Below, in pieces: positions 1 through 6,253 of a stretch of 12,764 bases of DNA. Position 1 is the stretch's first letter, and the number at the start of each line of letters is the position of its first letter. Source of the DNA: Sanchytrium tribonematis (taxonomy: Eukaryota; Sanchytriomycota; Sanchytriomycetes; Sanchytriales; Sanchytriaceae). The stretch is from contig JADGIG010000210.1 of the NCBI GenBank assembly GCA_018985235.1, positions 1 through 12,764 of the forward strand, in the 5' to 3' direction. The notes below the pieces were generated by a model. The model was not told where the DNA came from. It did not search any database and saw only the letters and a program-made list of their open reading frames with translations. A program made the translations under genes and the position numbers.

Positions 1-207
<207 letters not shown>

Positions 208-209
<2 letters not shown>

Positions 210-213
210 TAAA
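208..213 (+). promoter_or_regulatory. Polyadenylation signal overlapping H4 stop
   Basis: AATAAA begins at the second base of the TAA stop codon. By position it is the expected cleavage/polyadenylation signal, implying a 3' UTR of only a few tens of bases. The use as a signal is inferred. Confidence 0.6.
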
Positions 214-250
214 ATCAATTTCAAATATCAATTATTCTTTACTTTACATA

Positions 251-256
251 TTTATT
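251..256 (-). promoter_or_regulatory. Polyadenylation signal overlapping stop of 252-1220 gene
   Basis: On the minus strand AATAAA contains the TAA stop of the 322-residue gene. Same arrangement as H4, the 1318-1890 gene, the transposase and the deacetylase. Confidence 0.55.
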
Positions 257-1220
257 TGATTTCTTTTCTTTTCTTTGCATTTCTTGACTCTATATTATCA
301 AACAATGGTCTATATGCTTTTGTCATACCCATATCTGTCATTCCATGAATTAATTCATCTATAAATCCAACAATGATTGAATATTTATATAAATTTGCCT
401 TAAATATTTCTAAATCATCTAAAAATCCTCCATAATTCAAATAAATAGCATCCATTTCCACCAAATAGTGCACATCACCATATACAATGAAATAATAAAA
501 CAATTTAAACTCTGCATCTAATATTATAGGATCCAAATGGATCCACAAAATAGTAATGTCAAGTTTCAATATTTGTAATAATGGCACTATTTTACGAATA
601 AATTGGAAATTGTGACGACCCCTAGACCATTTCAATTCATTTTCTATCATTTCCAACTGCATATTCAATTTCAAATAGTACCAATTAATCATGAATTCAT
701 TTAAATCTAATAAATATTGCTTTTTTGCAATTTCATTCTTATAAATAGTGTACAATGCATTATTACATGTTTGATATGCTTTATAATTCACAAATTGATC
801 TACATTTGAATAAATCAATTGAGTGGCACTTTGTATTTCAATTTCACAATGATTTGTTAATTTGTTAAAATTGAAATAATAATAGACATTCAAATAGTGT
901 TGGATGATTTCATTTAATGGTTCATAAAATAAAGCACATTTGGATTCTATTAAATGACTCTGCATTTCTTGCAAAGTGGCAATATTGAATATTTGAGTTT
1001 CATTTTTCAATACATATTTAAAGTAGAATTTCATATTAGATGGATGATTTGTGAATTCATCAGCACATTTTGTGACTAGTGATTGAGTTGAAGGTAATTC
1101 TACATTTAATTTGATGGAAATGGCATTAAAAAGTAGGATTAAATAGTTGTTTGATTTCAAGCTGATATCCCAATAAGAAATGATTTGATTTGCAGTGAGC
1201 AAATGGAATAGAATAAACAT
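252..1220 (-). CDS. Uncharacterised protein, possibly secreted (322 aa)
   Basis: I do not recognise this protein. It starts at an ATG (1218-1220) and runs 322 codons without interruption to a TAA embedded in AATAAA. The N-terminus MFILFHLLTANQ is hydrophobic and could be a short signal peptide. The rest is rich in Leu, Ile, Asn, Tyr and Phe, mostly predicted-helical in appearance, with scattered Cys and several N-glycosylation-type sites (for example NET). The last ten residues, RNAKKRKEIK, are strongly basic. There is no clear transmembrane anchor after the leader. It is divergent from the 1318-1890 gene, with 97 bp between the two start codons, so the pair may share a promoter. The bases before the ATG are CCCC, a poor initiation context. 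The long open frame and the polyadenylation signal support a real gene; function is unknown. Confidence 0.75.
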   Translation of the reverse strand: MFILFHLLTANQIISYWDISLKSNNYLILLFNAISIKLNVELPSTQSLVTKCADEFTNHPSNMKFYFKYVLKNETQIFNIATLQEMQSHLIESKCALFYEPLNEIIQHYLNVYYYFNFNKLTNHCEIEIQSATQLIYSNVDQFVNYKAYQTCNNALYTIYKNEIAKKQYLLDLNEFMINWYYLKLNMQLEMIENELKWSRGRHNFQFIRKIVPLLQILKLDITILWIHLDPIILDAEFKLFYYFIVYGDVHYLVEMDAIYLNYGGFLDDLEIFKANLYKYSIIVGFIDELIHGMTDMGMTKAYRPLFDNIESRNAKKRKEIK

Positions 1221-1317
1221 GGGGAAATGTCATTTGTGTGAGTTAGCAGTGCTAATGACGGGGTGATACATATTGTGCCATGATGATTTTGTTTTTATAT
1301 CCCTGAAACTACAAAGA

Positions 1318-1890
1318 ATGCTTTGGCTAGTGACATTTGGCATTCCTTTGATTTCACTAACCCCTGAATTTATAAAGCATTTGAATCAACTCACACCACA
1401 ACTTCAAAATGCAATTGCAAATCAATGTAGAATGAGCAAAGTACCGCAACTGGATAAAATAAACTCAAGATTGGTGGCTCAAATGAATTTTGAAAACAAC
1501 TGTCAAAGTAATTATATTGGGAGAACAAATCCAAAGGTGCAAATTTACGTAGAAGATATGGATGGTCAATTTGTATGGACCATTCAATCCGATCAAGCAA
1601 CGACGAGATACGATGCTGCCACAGATTATGACATGTTAATTGACCAATTTTTAAGAGAAATGAATTGGAATTTTAATAGATGTTGCGGAGATCAAATACT
1701 TTCATTCAATTCTGAGATTATTTTCTCATTTTATTTAAAGCAGGGTACTCAATTGCAATTTGAACATTATAAAGTATATGCAGGTAGCAAAATTGGAGAA
1801 AAGACTGTTGAAAAGATAAAAGCAGCCATGGTTGATGGATTGGAAATCATGCAAGTCTTGAAGAGTTGTGAAGCACCTCAAATGAAATAA
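1318..1890 (+). CDS. Uncharacterised probable secreted protein (190 aa)
   Basis: Unrecognised family. The frame is open upstream to a TTG at 1273, but in a eukaryote the first ATG in frame is at 1318. Starting there gives MLWLVTFGIPLISL, a typical hydrophobic signal peptide, directly followed by a soluble region. The mature part has five cysteines (CRMS, NNC, a CC pair and a late SC), an acidic stretch around YVEDMDGQFVW, and no second membrane segment, which fits an exported or vacuolar protein. Position -3 is A, a reasonable initiation context. The stop TAA lies inside AATAAA at 1886-1891. It is divergent from the 322-residue gene, and both may be lineage-specific. I assign no function. Confidence 0.75.
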   Translation: MLWLVTFGIPLISLTPEFIKHLNQLTPQLQNAIANQCRMSKVPQLDKINSRLVAQMNFENNCQSNYIGRTNPKVQIYVEDMDGQFVWTIQSDQATTRYDAATDYDMLIDQFLREMNWNFNRCCGDQILSFNSEIIFSFYLKQGTQLQFEHYKVYAGSKIGEKTVEKIKAAMVDGLEIMQVLKSCEAPQMK

Positions 1891-1891
1891 A
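1886..1891 (+). promoter_or_regulatory. Polyadenylation signal overlapping stop of 1318-1890 gene
   Basis: AATAAA contains the TAA stop codon at 1888-1890. This fixes the 3' end of the gene and leaves the hairpin-rich stretch beyond it untranslated. Confidence 0.6.
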
Positions 1892-2121
1892 TTCATCTTC
1901 AATCCACTCAATAGTCATTCGGGGATGGTCTGATGCTGCAAAATTAATTGTTAAACTATTTTGCAGAAATATCTGTGTCATTTAATGTGCAAGTCTGTTT
2001 AATAACTGCACAGACTATGTGATCAATTAGATGGTCCATTTGAAATGACAAAAGACTGTCTCATTTCAAAATTTACCTCAAATGGCTATAAAAGGAGACA
2101 GGATCCCACTTTACAATGATG
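1891..2121. other. Intergenic stretch with a series of hairpins
   Basis: No supported gene. Three inverted repeats follow one another: CTGCAAAAT/ATTTTGCAG (1936-1944 with 1958-1966), AGTCTGT/ACAGACT (1992-1998 with 2010-2016) and TTTGAAATGA/TCATTTCAAA (2039-2048 with 2061-2070). The last overlaps an outer pair CCATTTGA/TCAAATGG (2036-2043 with 2078-2085). They could fold as RNA or be remains of mobile elements. The stretch ends at the TA that borders the transposon. Confidence 0.5.
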
Positions 2122-2123
2122 TA

Positions 2124-2150
2124 AAGTCTTTGGCAGCTCAACTCCCCCCC
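2124..2150 (+). repeat. Left terminal inverted repeat
   Basis: Pairs with 3275-3301 over 27 positions with two mismatches (GG here, AC in the inverted copy, after the first eight bases). It ends in a run of seven C. Confidence 0.85.
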
Positions 2151-2163
2151 GGGGGGAGTTGAG
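2137..2163. repeat. Perfect C/G palindrome at left end
   Basis: CTCAACTCCCCCC, one C, then GGGGGGAGTTGAG: a 13-bp perfect inverted repeat with a one-base centre. The left arm is the inner part of the terminal repeat, so the left end carries the terminal motif twice, head to head. Confidence 0.9.
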
Positions 2164-2182
2164 TTTACAGAATAAATTTTTC

Positions 2183-2209
2183 ACTCAACTCCCCCCGGGG
2201 GAGTTGGGT
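2183..2209. repeat. Second copy of the C/G palindrome
   Basis: ACTCAACTCCCCC followed by a C and GGGGGAGTTGGGT, arms differing at one position. It repeats the palindrome at 2137-2163 after a 19-base AT-rich spacer. The right end of the element has only a single copy of the motif. Confidence 0.85.
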
Positions 2210-2229
2210 CAAACATCAAATTTTAAAAA

Positions 2230-3233
2230 ATGACAAATGGAAATCATCCACGTAAATTACAATCTTTAATGATCAAACATAAACGTAAAGCTTTATTACA
2301 ATTAGTACAAGGTTCAATTAGTATTAAAAAGCTTGCAAAAGAGAACAAAGTAGATCCAAAAACAATTAGAGATTGGAGAAAAAATGCTGATAAAATATTT
2401 ACTTATCGAGGTAGAAATAGTCGTAAAATGGTATTAATTGGGCATAGTATGAAATTTGGATCCATTGAAGATATTATTATTGAACGAATCAAATTTTTAA
2501 TGTTATGCAAATCAAGTATTAGTTACGATAGAATATATAAATGGATTGAAAAACAAGATTTTGAAGCATTTAATGATGGAACATTTAAAGCGTCGAGAAA
2601 TTGGTATGATGGGATGTTAAAAAGAAATAATCTCGTACCTAGAGCAGCAACACAATTAGTTAAAAAAGATGATCAATACTTGATTGAATCAGTAGCAAAG
2701 CATATTCTGCAAGTTAAAAGCAAATTATCTATTAAAGTTCCAGCAGGAACAAAAGGTTATTGTCAACTTGCAGATGTCGGTTTGATTAAGAGTTTTGAAG
2801 CAGGAATTCGAAAATCAATTTTAGACTTCTATGATGAACAAGTTGATGAATTTCAAGCAAACCCGAACAAGCCAAAAGTCTTTCAAAAACCAGGAATTGT
2901 AAAATTAAGAGACTGGATTGTCTGCGAATGGGCAAAAGTGACTCCTGAGATTACCGAAAGAACTTTAAAAACATGTTATTTGTCTGAAAATGTTGAGGAA
3001 TTACATATGGCAAAATTGTTTTATATAACTTAGGTTCACAATTTATTGAATCATTTGAGCGCTTTTCAGTTTGGTCTAATGTTGTAAATGCATTATTAAA
3101 TGGAACAACATACTCAATGACTGCAGAAGAGTTTGAAATTGCACAATTTGACGAAGATGAGGAAATTTCTGATGCAAATGTTCCTCGATTTGAAGCACAA
3201 GAAACCATTGATTTAACTGGAGAAAATGAATAA
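2230..3233 (+). pseudogene. DDE_1 (pogo/Tigger-like) transposase, core deleted and frameshifted
   Basis: Starts at ATG 2230. Residues about 15-55 form a first helix-turn-helix (ISIKKLAKENKVDPKTIRDW). Residues about 70-145 form the second, CENP-B/Tc5-like DNA-binding unit (RNWYDGMLKRNNLVPRAATQ). At about residue 168-172 (near base 2735) the protein jumps straight to VPAGTKGYCQLADVGLIKSF, which corresponds to the late QPLDVG motif of the family. The stretch that normally holds the first two catalytic Asp (DET and the WDxxxxH-type motif) is absent, yet the frame is kept across the join. The frame then stops at 3031-3033. Shifting at the TATATA run near 3025 gives NLGSQFIESFERFSVWSN and continues to TAA 3231-3233, so one small indel breaks the tail. 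A family member is around 500 residues; this reads as 267 plus 68. It cannot cut DNA, but its DNA-binding half is intact. Confidence 0.85.
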
Positions 3234-3234
3234 A
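3229..3234 (+). promoter_or_regulatory. Polyadenylation signal at end of transposase relic
   Basis: AATAAA contains the TAA that ends the frameshifted transposase tail, the same arrangement as in host genes here. It supports 3233 as the original end of the coding region. Confidence 0.5.
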
Positions 3235-3274
3235 TATATGAATTAAGTAATTTTTATTGACATTTTAGAAATAT

Positions 3275-3301
3275 GGGGGGGAGTTGAGCTGGTAAAGACT
3301 T
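3275..3301 (-). repeat. Right terminal inverted repeat
   Basis: Seven G, then AGTTGAGCTGGTAAAGACTT; the reverse complement matches 2124-2150 except at two positions. TA follows at 3302-3303. Confidence 0.85.
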
Positions 3302-3303
3302 TA

Positions 3304-4143
3304 ATTCACTTTTGAGAACCGAGCACGAGTCCCAACATAGCAACTTCTTCCCCTTCTTGGAATTTAGTTTGAAAAAAGCATCTGATTTGCACGTGTTTTC
3401 ATTGGCTACTAATGAAAGCCATTTTGAAATGATTTTTCAAGTGACCCAAGCTTTTTCACTCTGCATGACATAAATACCATCTGATTTGATGGCTAAAATG
3501 CAAGTGATTCTGTCCGAATCAAATCCTGTTCCTTTTACCACAATACTAGATTTTCCCGTCACATCATGTACTAGTATGACTACTTGTAAAATAAATAGCT
3601 GTCTCATCCATGCCAATCACATTTTGAAATTTCAAAGTGTCAAACTCATTCAAGAAAGTGTGCTTCAAATATCTAAAATACACAACACTTCTTCTAAATA
3701 TTTCATCATCATCTAATGTTTGTTTCGTGGAACATCTTATTAATGACAAATTGAATCTTTTTAAAAAATAATTTCAGCCATTTTGAAGTGGCTTTAAATC
3801 CAGTAATGTTCCGCGTATGAAAGAGCAAATTTCGAATAACACAAATCTTCTGATTTCGCTTCTCAATTATTTGATTGTAAATGTCATATTCACCTTCTTT
3901 TAAAACGAGTTTTTGCCTTGTATATGAATTGGCAGTATTACGAATTTGAGTTTCTGTTTTGATCCAGTAATCAATTGTATTAAATGGTACATGTGTCAAA
4001 TTGACATTCTTACGTGCCAATGCCGTGTTTTCCCCTACAAGATGATATTCATCTAAAAATTTAATTTTGTTTTTAAGATCATAAGTGTAATAAACGCCTC
4101 TACTTGATGGATATCCAACATCGACAGGAGATGGAGTTGTCAA
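3304..4143 (-). pseudogene. Second DDE_1-type transposase relic, multiply broken
   Basis: Read from about 4143 downwards. The first 144 codons (no ATG; the frame opens at TTG) give an N-terminal helix-turn-helix region (YDLKNKIKFLDEYHLVG) and the start of the Tc5-like unit (FKATSKWLKLFFKK). A frameshift near 3748 moves to SLIRCSTKQTLDDDEIFRR and on to NVIGMDETAIYF, which holds the first catalytic Asp. A second shift near 3560 continues DVTGKSSIVVKGTGFDSDRI, the usual strand after the DET motif. After ILAIKSDG the sequence jumps to GIYVMQSEKAWVT, an internal deletion. It then meets a TGA, continues KIISKWLSLV, reaches the second catalytic motif CWDSC near 3330, and ends abruptly at the TA beside the other transposon. 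Same superfamily as the 2230-3233 relic but a different subtype, on the opposite strand. No terminal repeats of its own were found. Confidence 0.75.
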
Positions 4144-4257
4144 ATAACGATATTTTTATATTTGTCAATTATTGTGACAAACCCATGTAACAACCTGTAT
4201 CTAACAATGTTGTGTATCTAGCCTGTCCCTTCGAGATTATTGTTGCGTAGCTCGTAT

Positions 4258-4348
4258 GTTACTCACTCAAGTTCTTCATCATTTATCTGAAGTACCTTGT
4301 TGTGGTACGGTGAGTTACTGCGCCAGATGGTCACTCATATGACCATCT
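4258..4348. repeat. Hairpin cluster
   Basis: GTTACTCAC (4258-4266) pairs with GTGAGTTAC (4310-4318) with one mismatch and encloses GTACC/GGTAC (4292-4296 with 4304-4308). Next to it AGATGGTCA (4325-4333) pairs perfectly with TGACCATCT (4340-4348) across a 6-base loop. Possible RNA structure or remains of transposon ends; no tRNA or rRNA signature was recognised. Confidence 0.5.
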
Positions 4349-4368
4349 ATCTCGCCATTTTGAATATT

Positions 4369-4732
4369 TTATGATAAAATTGATTTATCCATTAACTCAT
4401 TAAAACGATGCCATTCATATGCGCAATTACATGAGAATAGGCGATCAACAACTACAAATTGCTTCTAGTCAGTATATGACTTGATTTGATTGCCGCGAAT
4501 AAATTCAAAAAAACCTCATCAAGTCGATCACTTTGTGCTTTTCGACGAATCACCTTTTCCCCTTTTCTATCATAGTAAAAAAAATTATTTTTGATTGGCT
4601 AGAACACTTTTCCAGGAATTCATTGGGCCCTTTGGAAACTGCTAAATCATTGGTCAATTTTTTGAAAATATCTTTTGCTAAGAAAATATTTGTTACACGG
4701 AATTGACAAATTTTAATATTTCGAGGTCCTTT
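4369..4732 (-). pseudogene. Possible decayed coding region, family unknown
   Basis: Three consecutive minus-strand open stretches read like one protein broken by frameshifts. 4732-4550 includes FLAKDIFKKLTNDLAVSKGP. 4598-4452 includes DRKGEKVIRRKAQSDRLDEV. About 4463-4369 includes VVVDRLFSCNCAYEWHRFNE. The first change of frame falls at a run of eight A (4577-4584), a usual place for indels. No motif lets me name it; the Cys-x-Cys with a later His is only suggestive of a zinc site. In AT-rich DNA open stretches of this size can also occur by chance. Confidence 0.25.
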
Positions 4733-4890
4733 TTATGCGAGAATATTCATTAATTGTAATTCACTCTTTTATCTTGCATAATTGTGTCAGCTCTGGTTCG
4801 ACTTTGATTTATGATTAGTTGAAAGTGTAAGGTACAATTCCGATTGCTCTTCATGACTAAAACCCAAAGCCAATTTAATTTTTGGTTATG

Positions 4891-4958
4891 ACTGGCGTGC
4901 ATTCGAAAAATTTAACTGTGTAAAACTAGCGTACATTCGAAAAATTAAAGTGTGTAAA
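4891..4958 (+). repeat. Tandem 34-bp repeat upstream of the 5026 gene
   Basis: Two head-to-tail 34-bp units (4891-4924 and 4925-4958), each of the form ACTRGCGTRCATTCGAAAAA followed by TT, a short variable part and TGTGTAAA, then the first bases of a third copy (ATTAGCGT, 4959-4966). They differ at about five positions. They lie 68-135 bp before the start codon at 5026. The core ATTCGAAAAATT also occurs upstream of the RdRP gene, so the repeat may be a promoter element. Confidence 0.85.
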
Positions 4959-5025
4959 ATTAGCGTCACATGTGTCTCTAATTTTTTTACATAAAAGGCT
5001 ACACGTATTCGCAATTCAGAACACA

Positions 5026-5436
5026 ATGCATATCGGGCATAAAAGACCAACACACCATTCTATTAAACACGTTAATCCAGAAGAAAAAGAAAGTCGAATT
5101 AAACATCTGCTAAGAAAGGTTACTAAAAAAGATAGAAGATTTAGCAAAGTGGAGACTATCCGCAAAGTCCCGCAGCAACCATTGAAGGATGACACGGAGT
5201 TTTTTACTAATGATAGCATTTACGAGCTTAAAGCAAAAGAGCCAAAGAAAAACACAAAGGTTTCTTTTGGGGGTGAAGAAATTATAATGCCAAAATCTGA
5301 GTCTGACTTGCAATTAGTCCCGTACGTTTCTAAAAATATGCTTATATCAAATGTTAAGAATGAAAACCAGCTTAGGGAGTTTCAATGGCATTTTAAAATT
5401 ATCTTATTTACTTTTCTACTTGCAATGATATTTTGA
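5026..5436 (+). CDS. Small basic protein with C-terminal membrane segment (136 aa)
   Basis: Unrecognised. The frame is open upstream, but the first ATG is at 5026 with A at -3. The first two-thirds is hydrophilic and basic (RIKHLLRKVTKKDRRFSK, then ELKAKEPKKNTK) with no obvious fold. It is followed by SFGGEEIIMPKSESDLQLVPY and a single hydrophobic stretch at the extreme C-terminus, FKIILFTFLLAMIF (about residues 123-136). A lone C-terminal anchor with no leader suggests a tail-anchored protein with its bulk facing the cytosol or nucleoplasm (inference). The TGA stop is followed 3 bp later by AATAAA. The PTC7-like gene converges on it with 34 bp between stops. The tandem repeat at 4891-4958 lies in its promoter region. 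Confidence 0.7.
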   Translation: MHIGHKRPTHHSIKHVNPEEKESRIKHLLRKVTKKDRRFSKVETIRKVPQQPLKDDTEFFTNDSIYELKAKEPKKNTKVSFGGEEIIMPKSESDLQLVPYVSKNMLISNVKNENQLREFQWHFKIILFTFLLAMIF

Positions 5437-5439
5437 TCA

Positions 5440-5445
5440 AATAAA
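5440..5445 (+). promoter_or_regulatory. Polyadenylation signal of the 5026-5436 gene
   Basis: AATAAA starts 4 bases after the TGA stop. It lies in the 34-bp gap before the convergent phosphatase gene, so the two 3' UTRs probably overlap. Confidence 0.6.
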
Positions 5446-5470
5446 ATATTAATTATTATAGCTAATTCTA

Positions 5471-6250
5471 TCATTCGACAATTTCGCCAACTATTACTGT
5501 GGTATCGTCCAATTTCCCTCCAATGTGGTATAGTCCCTCGTCACTAGCTTTTAGTTGAAAAGGGCTCTCATCGTAAGTAGGGTCTACGCTCTTATTCATG
5601 GCTTCATCTACCAACGCCTTGGCACATTTTTTATAATCCGGTTTATGCTTCATAAGGATTTCCTCAATATCCTCATCCCATAGATTGTCAAATAAACCAT
5701 CTGTACCACAAACTAGTAAATCTCCTTTTTGAACAGGAAAGTGCACAATTTGACAATCACTCGGAGTGTCCATACTGTTTGTTCCTAATTGAAAAGGGCA
5801 ATTAAAAAAATGATACTGCTCATCCGATTTAAATACCAACTGTGAATTTCTATAAATTAAAAGCTGACAATCTCCTAAACTTGCTACATCCAATATGTCA
5901 TTCTTAAGTTGTCCAACTAGTACGGTACATGAGCCCTTGATTTTTAATTTGTACATATCTTGTAAAGTTTGTTTATAAGCTCTATCAAGCAAATTAATAA
6001 GATTGTCGTCTTTATATATACAGCAATAATGCAATAATTTTTCACTTACAAATGCAGAGTTGCCTTTGCCTTCTCTCCAAGCTCCAACTCCATCTGCGAT
6101 TCCAAATTTATTTCCGGAATGATAATATGCATCTTCACCAATAGTGATAGATTTAATGTTTTTAACTGGTATAATGTCTTCATTGACAGGCTTAGGTCTC
6201 CCATATCCTTGAGCAAGTAATTTTAAATGACGCCACCATTGTTTCTGCAT
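5471..6250 (-). CDS. PP2C-family protein phosphatase, PTC7/PPTC7-like (259 aa)
   Basis: Metal-dependent Ser/Thr phosphatase. The family order of motifs is complete: GEDAYY (residues 38-43), GIADGVGAW (50-58), SLGDCQLLIYRN (124-135), DEQYHFFNCPFQLG (143-156, diagnostic for PTC7 against other PP2Cs), GTDGLFDNLWDEDI (182-195), SPFQLKA (229-235) and GGKLDDTTVIVG (244-255). The metal-binding Asp in GEDA, ADG, GTDG and LDD are present, so it should be active. In yeast and animals PTC7/PPTC7 acts in mitochondria, where it influences coenzyme Q synthesis. The N-terminus here, MQKQWWRHLKLLAQGYGRPK, is basic without acidic residues and could be a short presequence. I use ATG at 6248-6250; the codon before it is TTG, and an in-frame stop lies just upstream. 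No AATAAA follows the TGA stop, only AATAAT. Confidence 0.92.
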   Translation of the reverse strand: MQKQWWRHLKLLAQGYGRPKPVNEDIIPVKNIKSITIGEDAYYHSGNKFGIADGVGAWREGKGNSAFVSEKLLHYCCIYKDDNLINLLDRAYKQTLQDMYKLKIKGSCTVLVGQLKNDILDVASLGDCQLLIYRNSQLVFKSDEQYHFFNCPFQLGTNSMDTPSDCQIVHFPVQKGDLLVCGTDGLFDNLWDEDIEEILMKHKPDYKKCAKALVDEAMNKSVDPTYDESPFQLKASDEGLYHIGGKLDDTTVIVGEIVE

Positions 6251-6253
6251 CAA

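Larger units (their letters stand above)
2124..3301 (+). mobile_element. Degenerate pogo/Tigger-type (DDE_1) DNA transposon, about 1.18 kb
   Basis: The element is bounded by inverted repeats of about 27 bp. Each end reads inward AAGTCTTT, two variable bases, then CAGCTCAACTCCCCCCC. A TA dinucleotide lies just outside each end (2122-2123 and 3302-3303), the target duplication expected of the Tc1/mariner-pogo superfamily. Inside is a transposase gene on the plus strand whose catalytic core is missing. An alternative boundary starts at the CAG of each repeat (CAG is a common pogo-type terminus), but then the flanking bases do not match, so I prefer the TA-bounded limits. The copy could only move with transposase supplied from elsewhere. 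Confidence 0.85.
4144..4890. other. Intergenic stretch with hairpins and decayed reading frames
   Basis: No intact gene. 4258-4348 holds clustered inverted repeats. On the minus strand, 4732-4369 has three overlapping open stretches that look protein-like and may be a decayed gene (separate entry). From 4733 to 4890 I see nothing I can name. Confidence 0.4.

Noticed and set aside
1273-1317. Upstream extension of the 1318-1890 gene from a TTG
   Set aside because: Eukaryotic initiation uses ATG, and the ATG at 1318 places a signal peptide exactly at the N-terminus.
3018-3033. A 16-base GT...AG segment that could be an intron at the transposase frame break
   Set aside because: Removing it does not bring the two halves into the same frame; a 2-base slip in the TATATA run does.
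2951-3208. Minus-strand open frame of 85 codons
   Set aside because: It is the antisense of the frameshifted transposase tail, whose sense reading gives a recognisable continuation.
3486-3716. Plus-strand open frame of 76 codons
   Set aside because: It is the antisense of the GMDETAIYF region of the second transposase relic.
4144-4380. Possible tRNA because of a TTCGAGA word and nearby hairpins
   Set aside because: No acceptor or T-stem pairing around the word and no A box at the right distance.
4972-5025. Upstream extension of the 5026-5436 gene from a GTG
   Set aside because: Not an accepted start in this kind of genome, and it overlaps the edge of the repeat-bearing promoter region.
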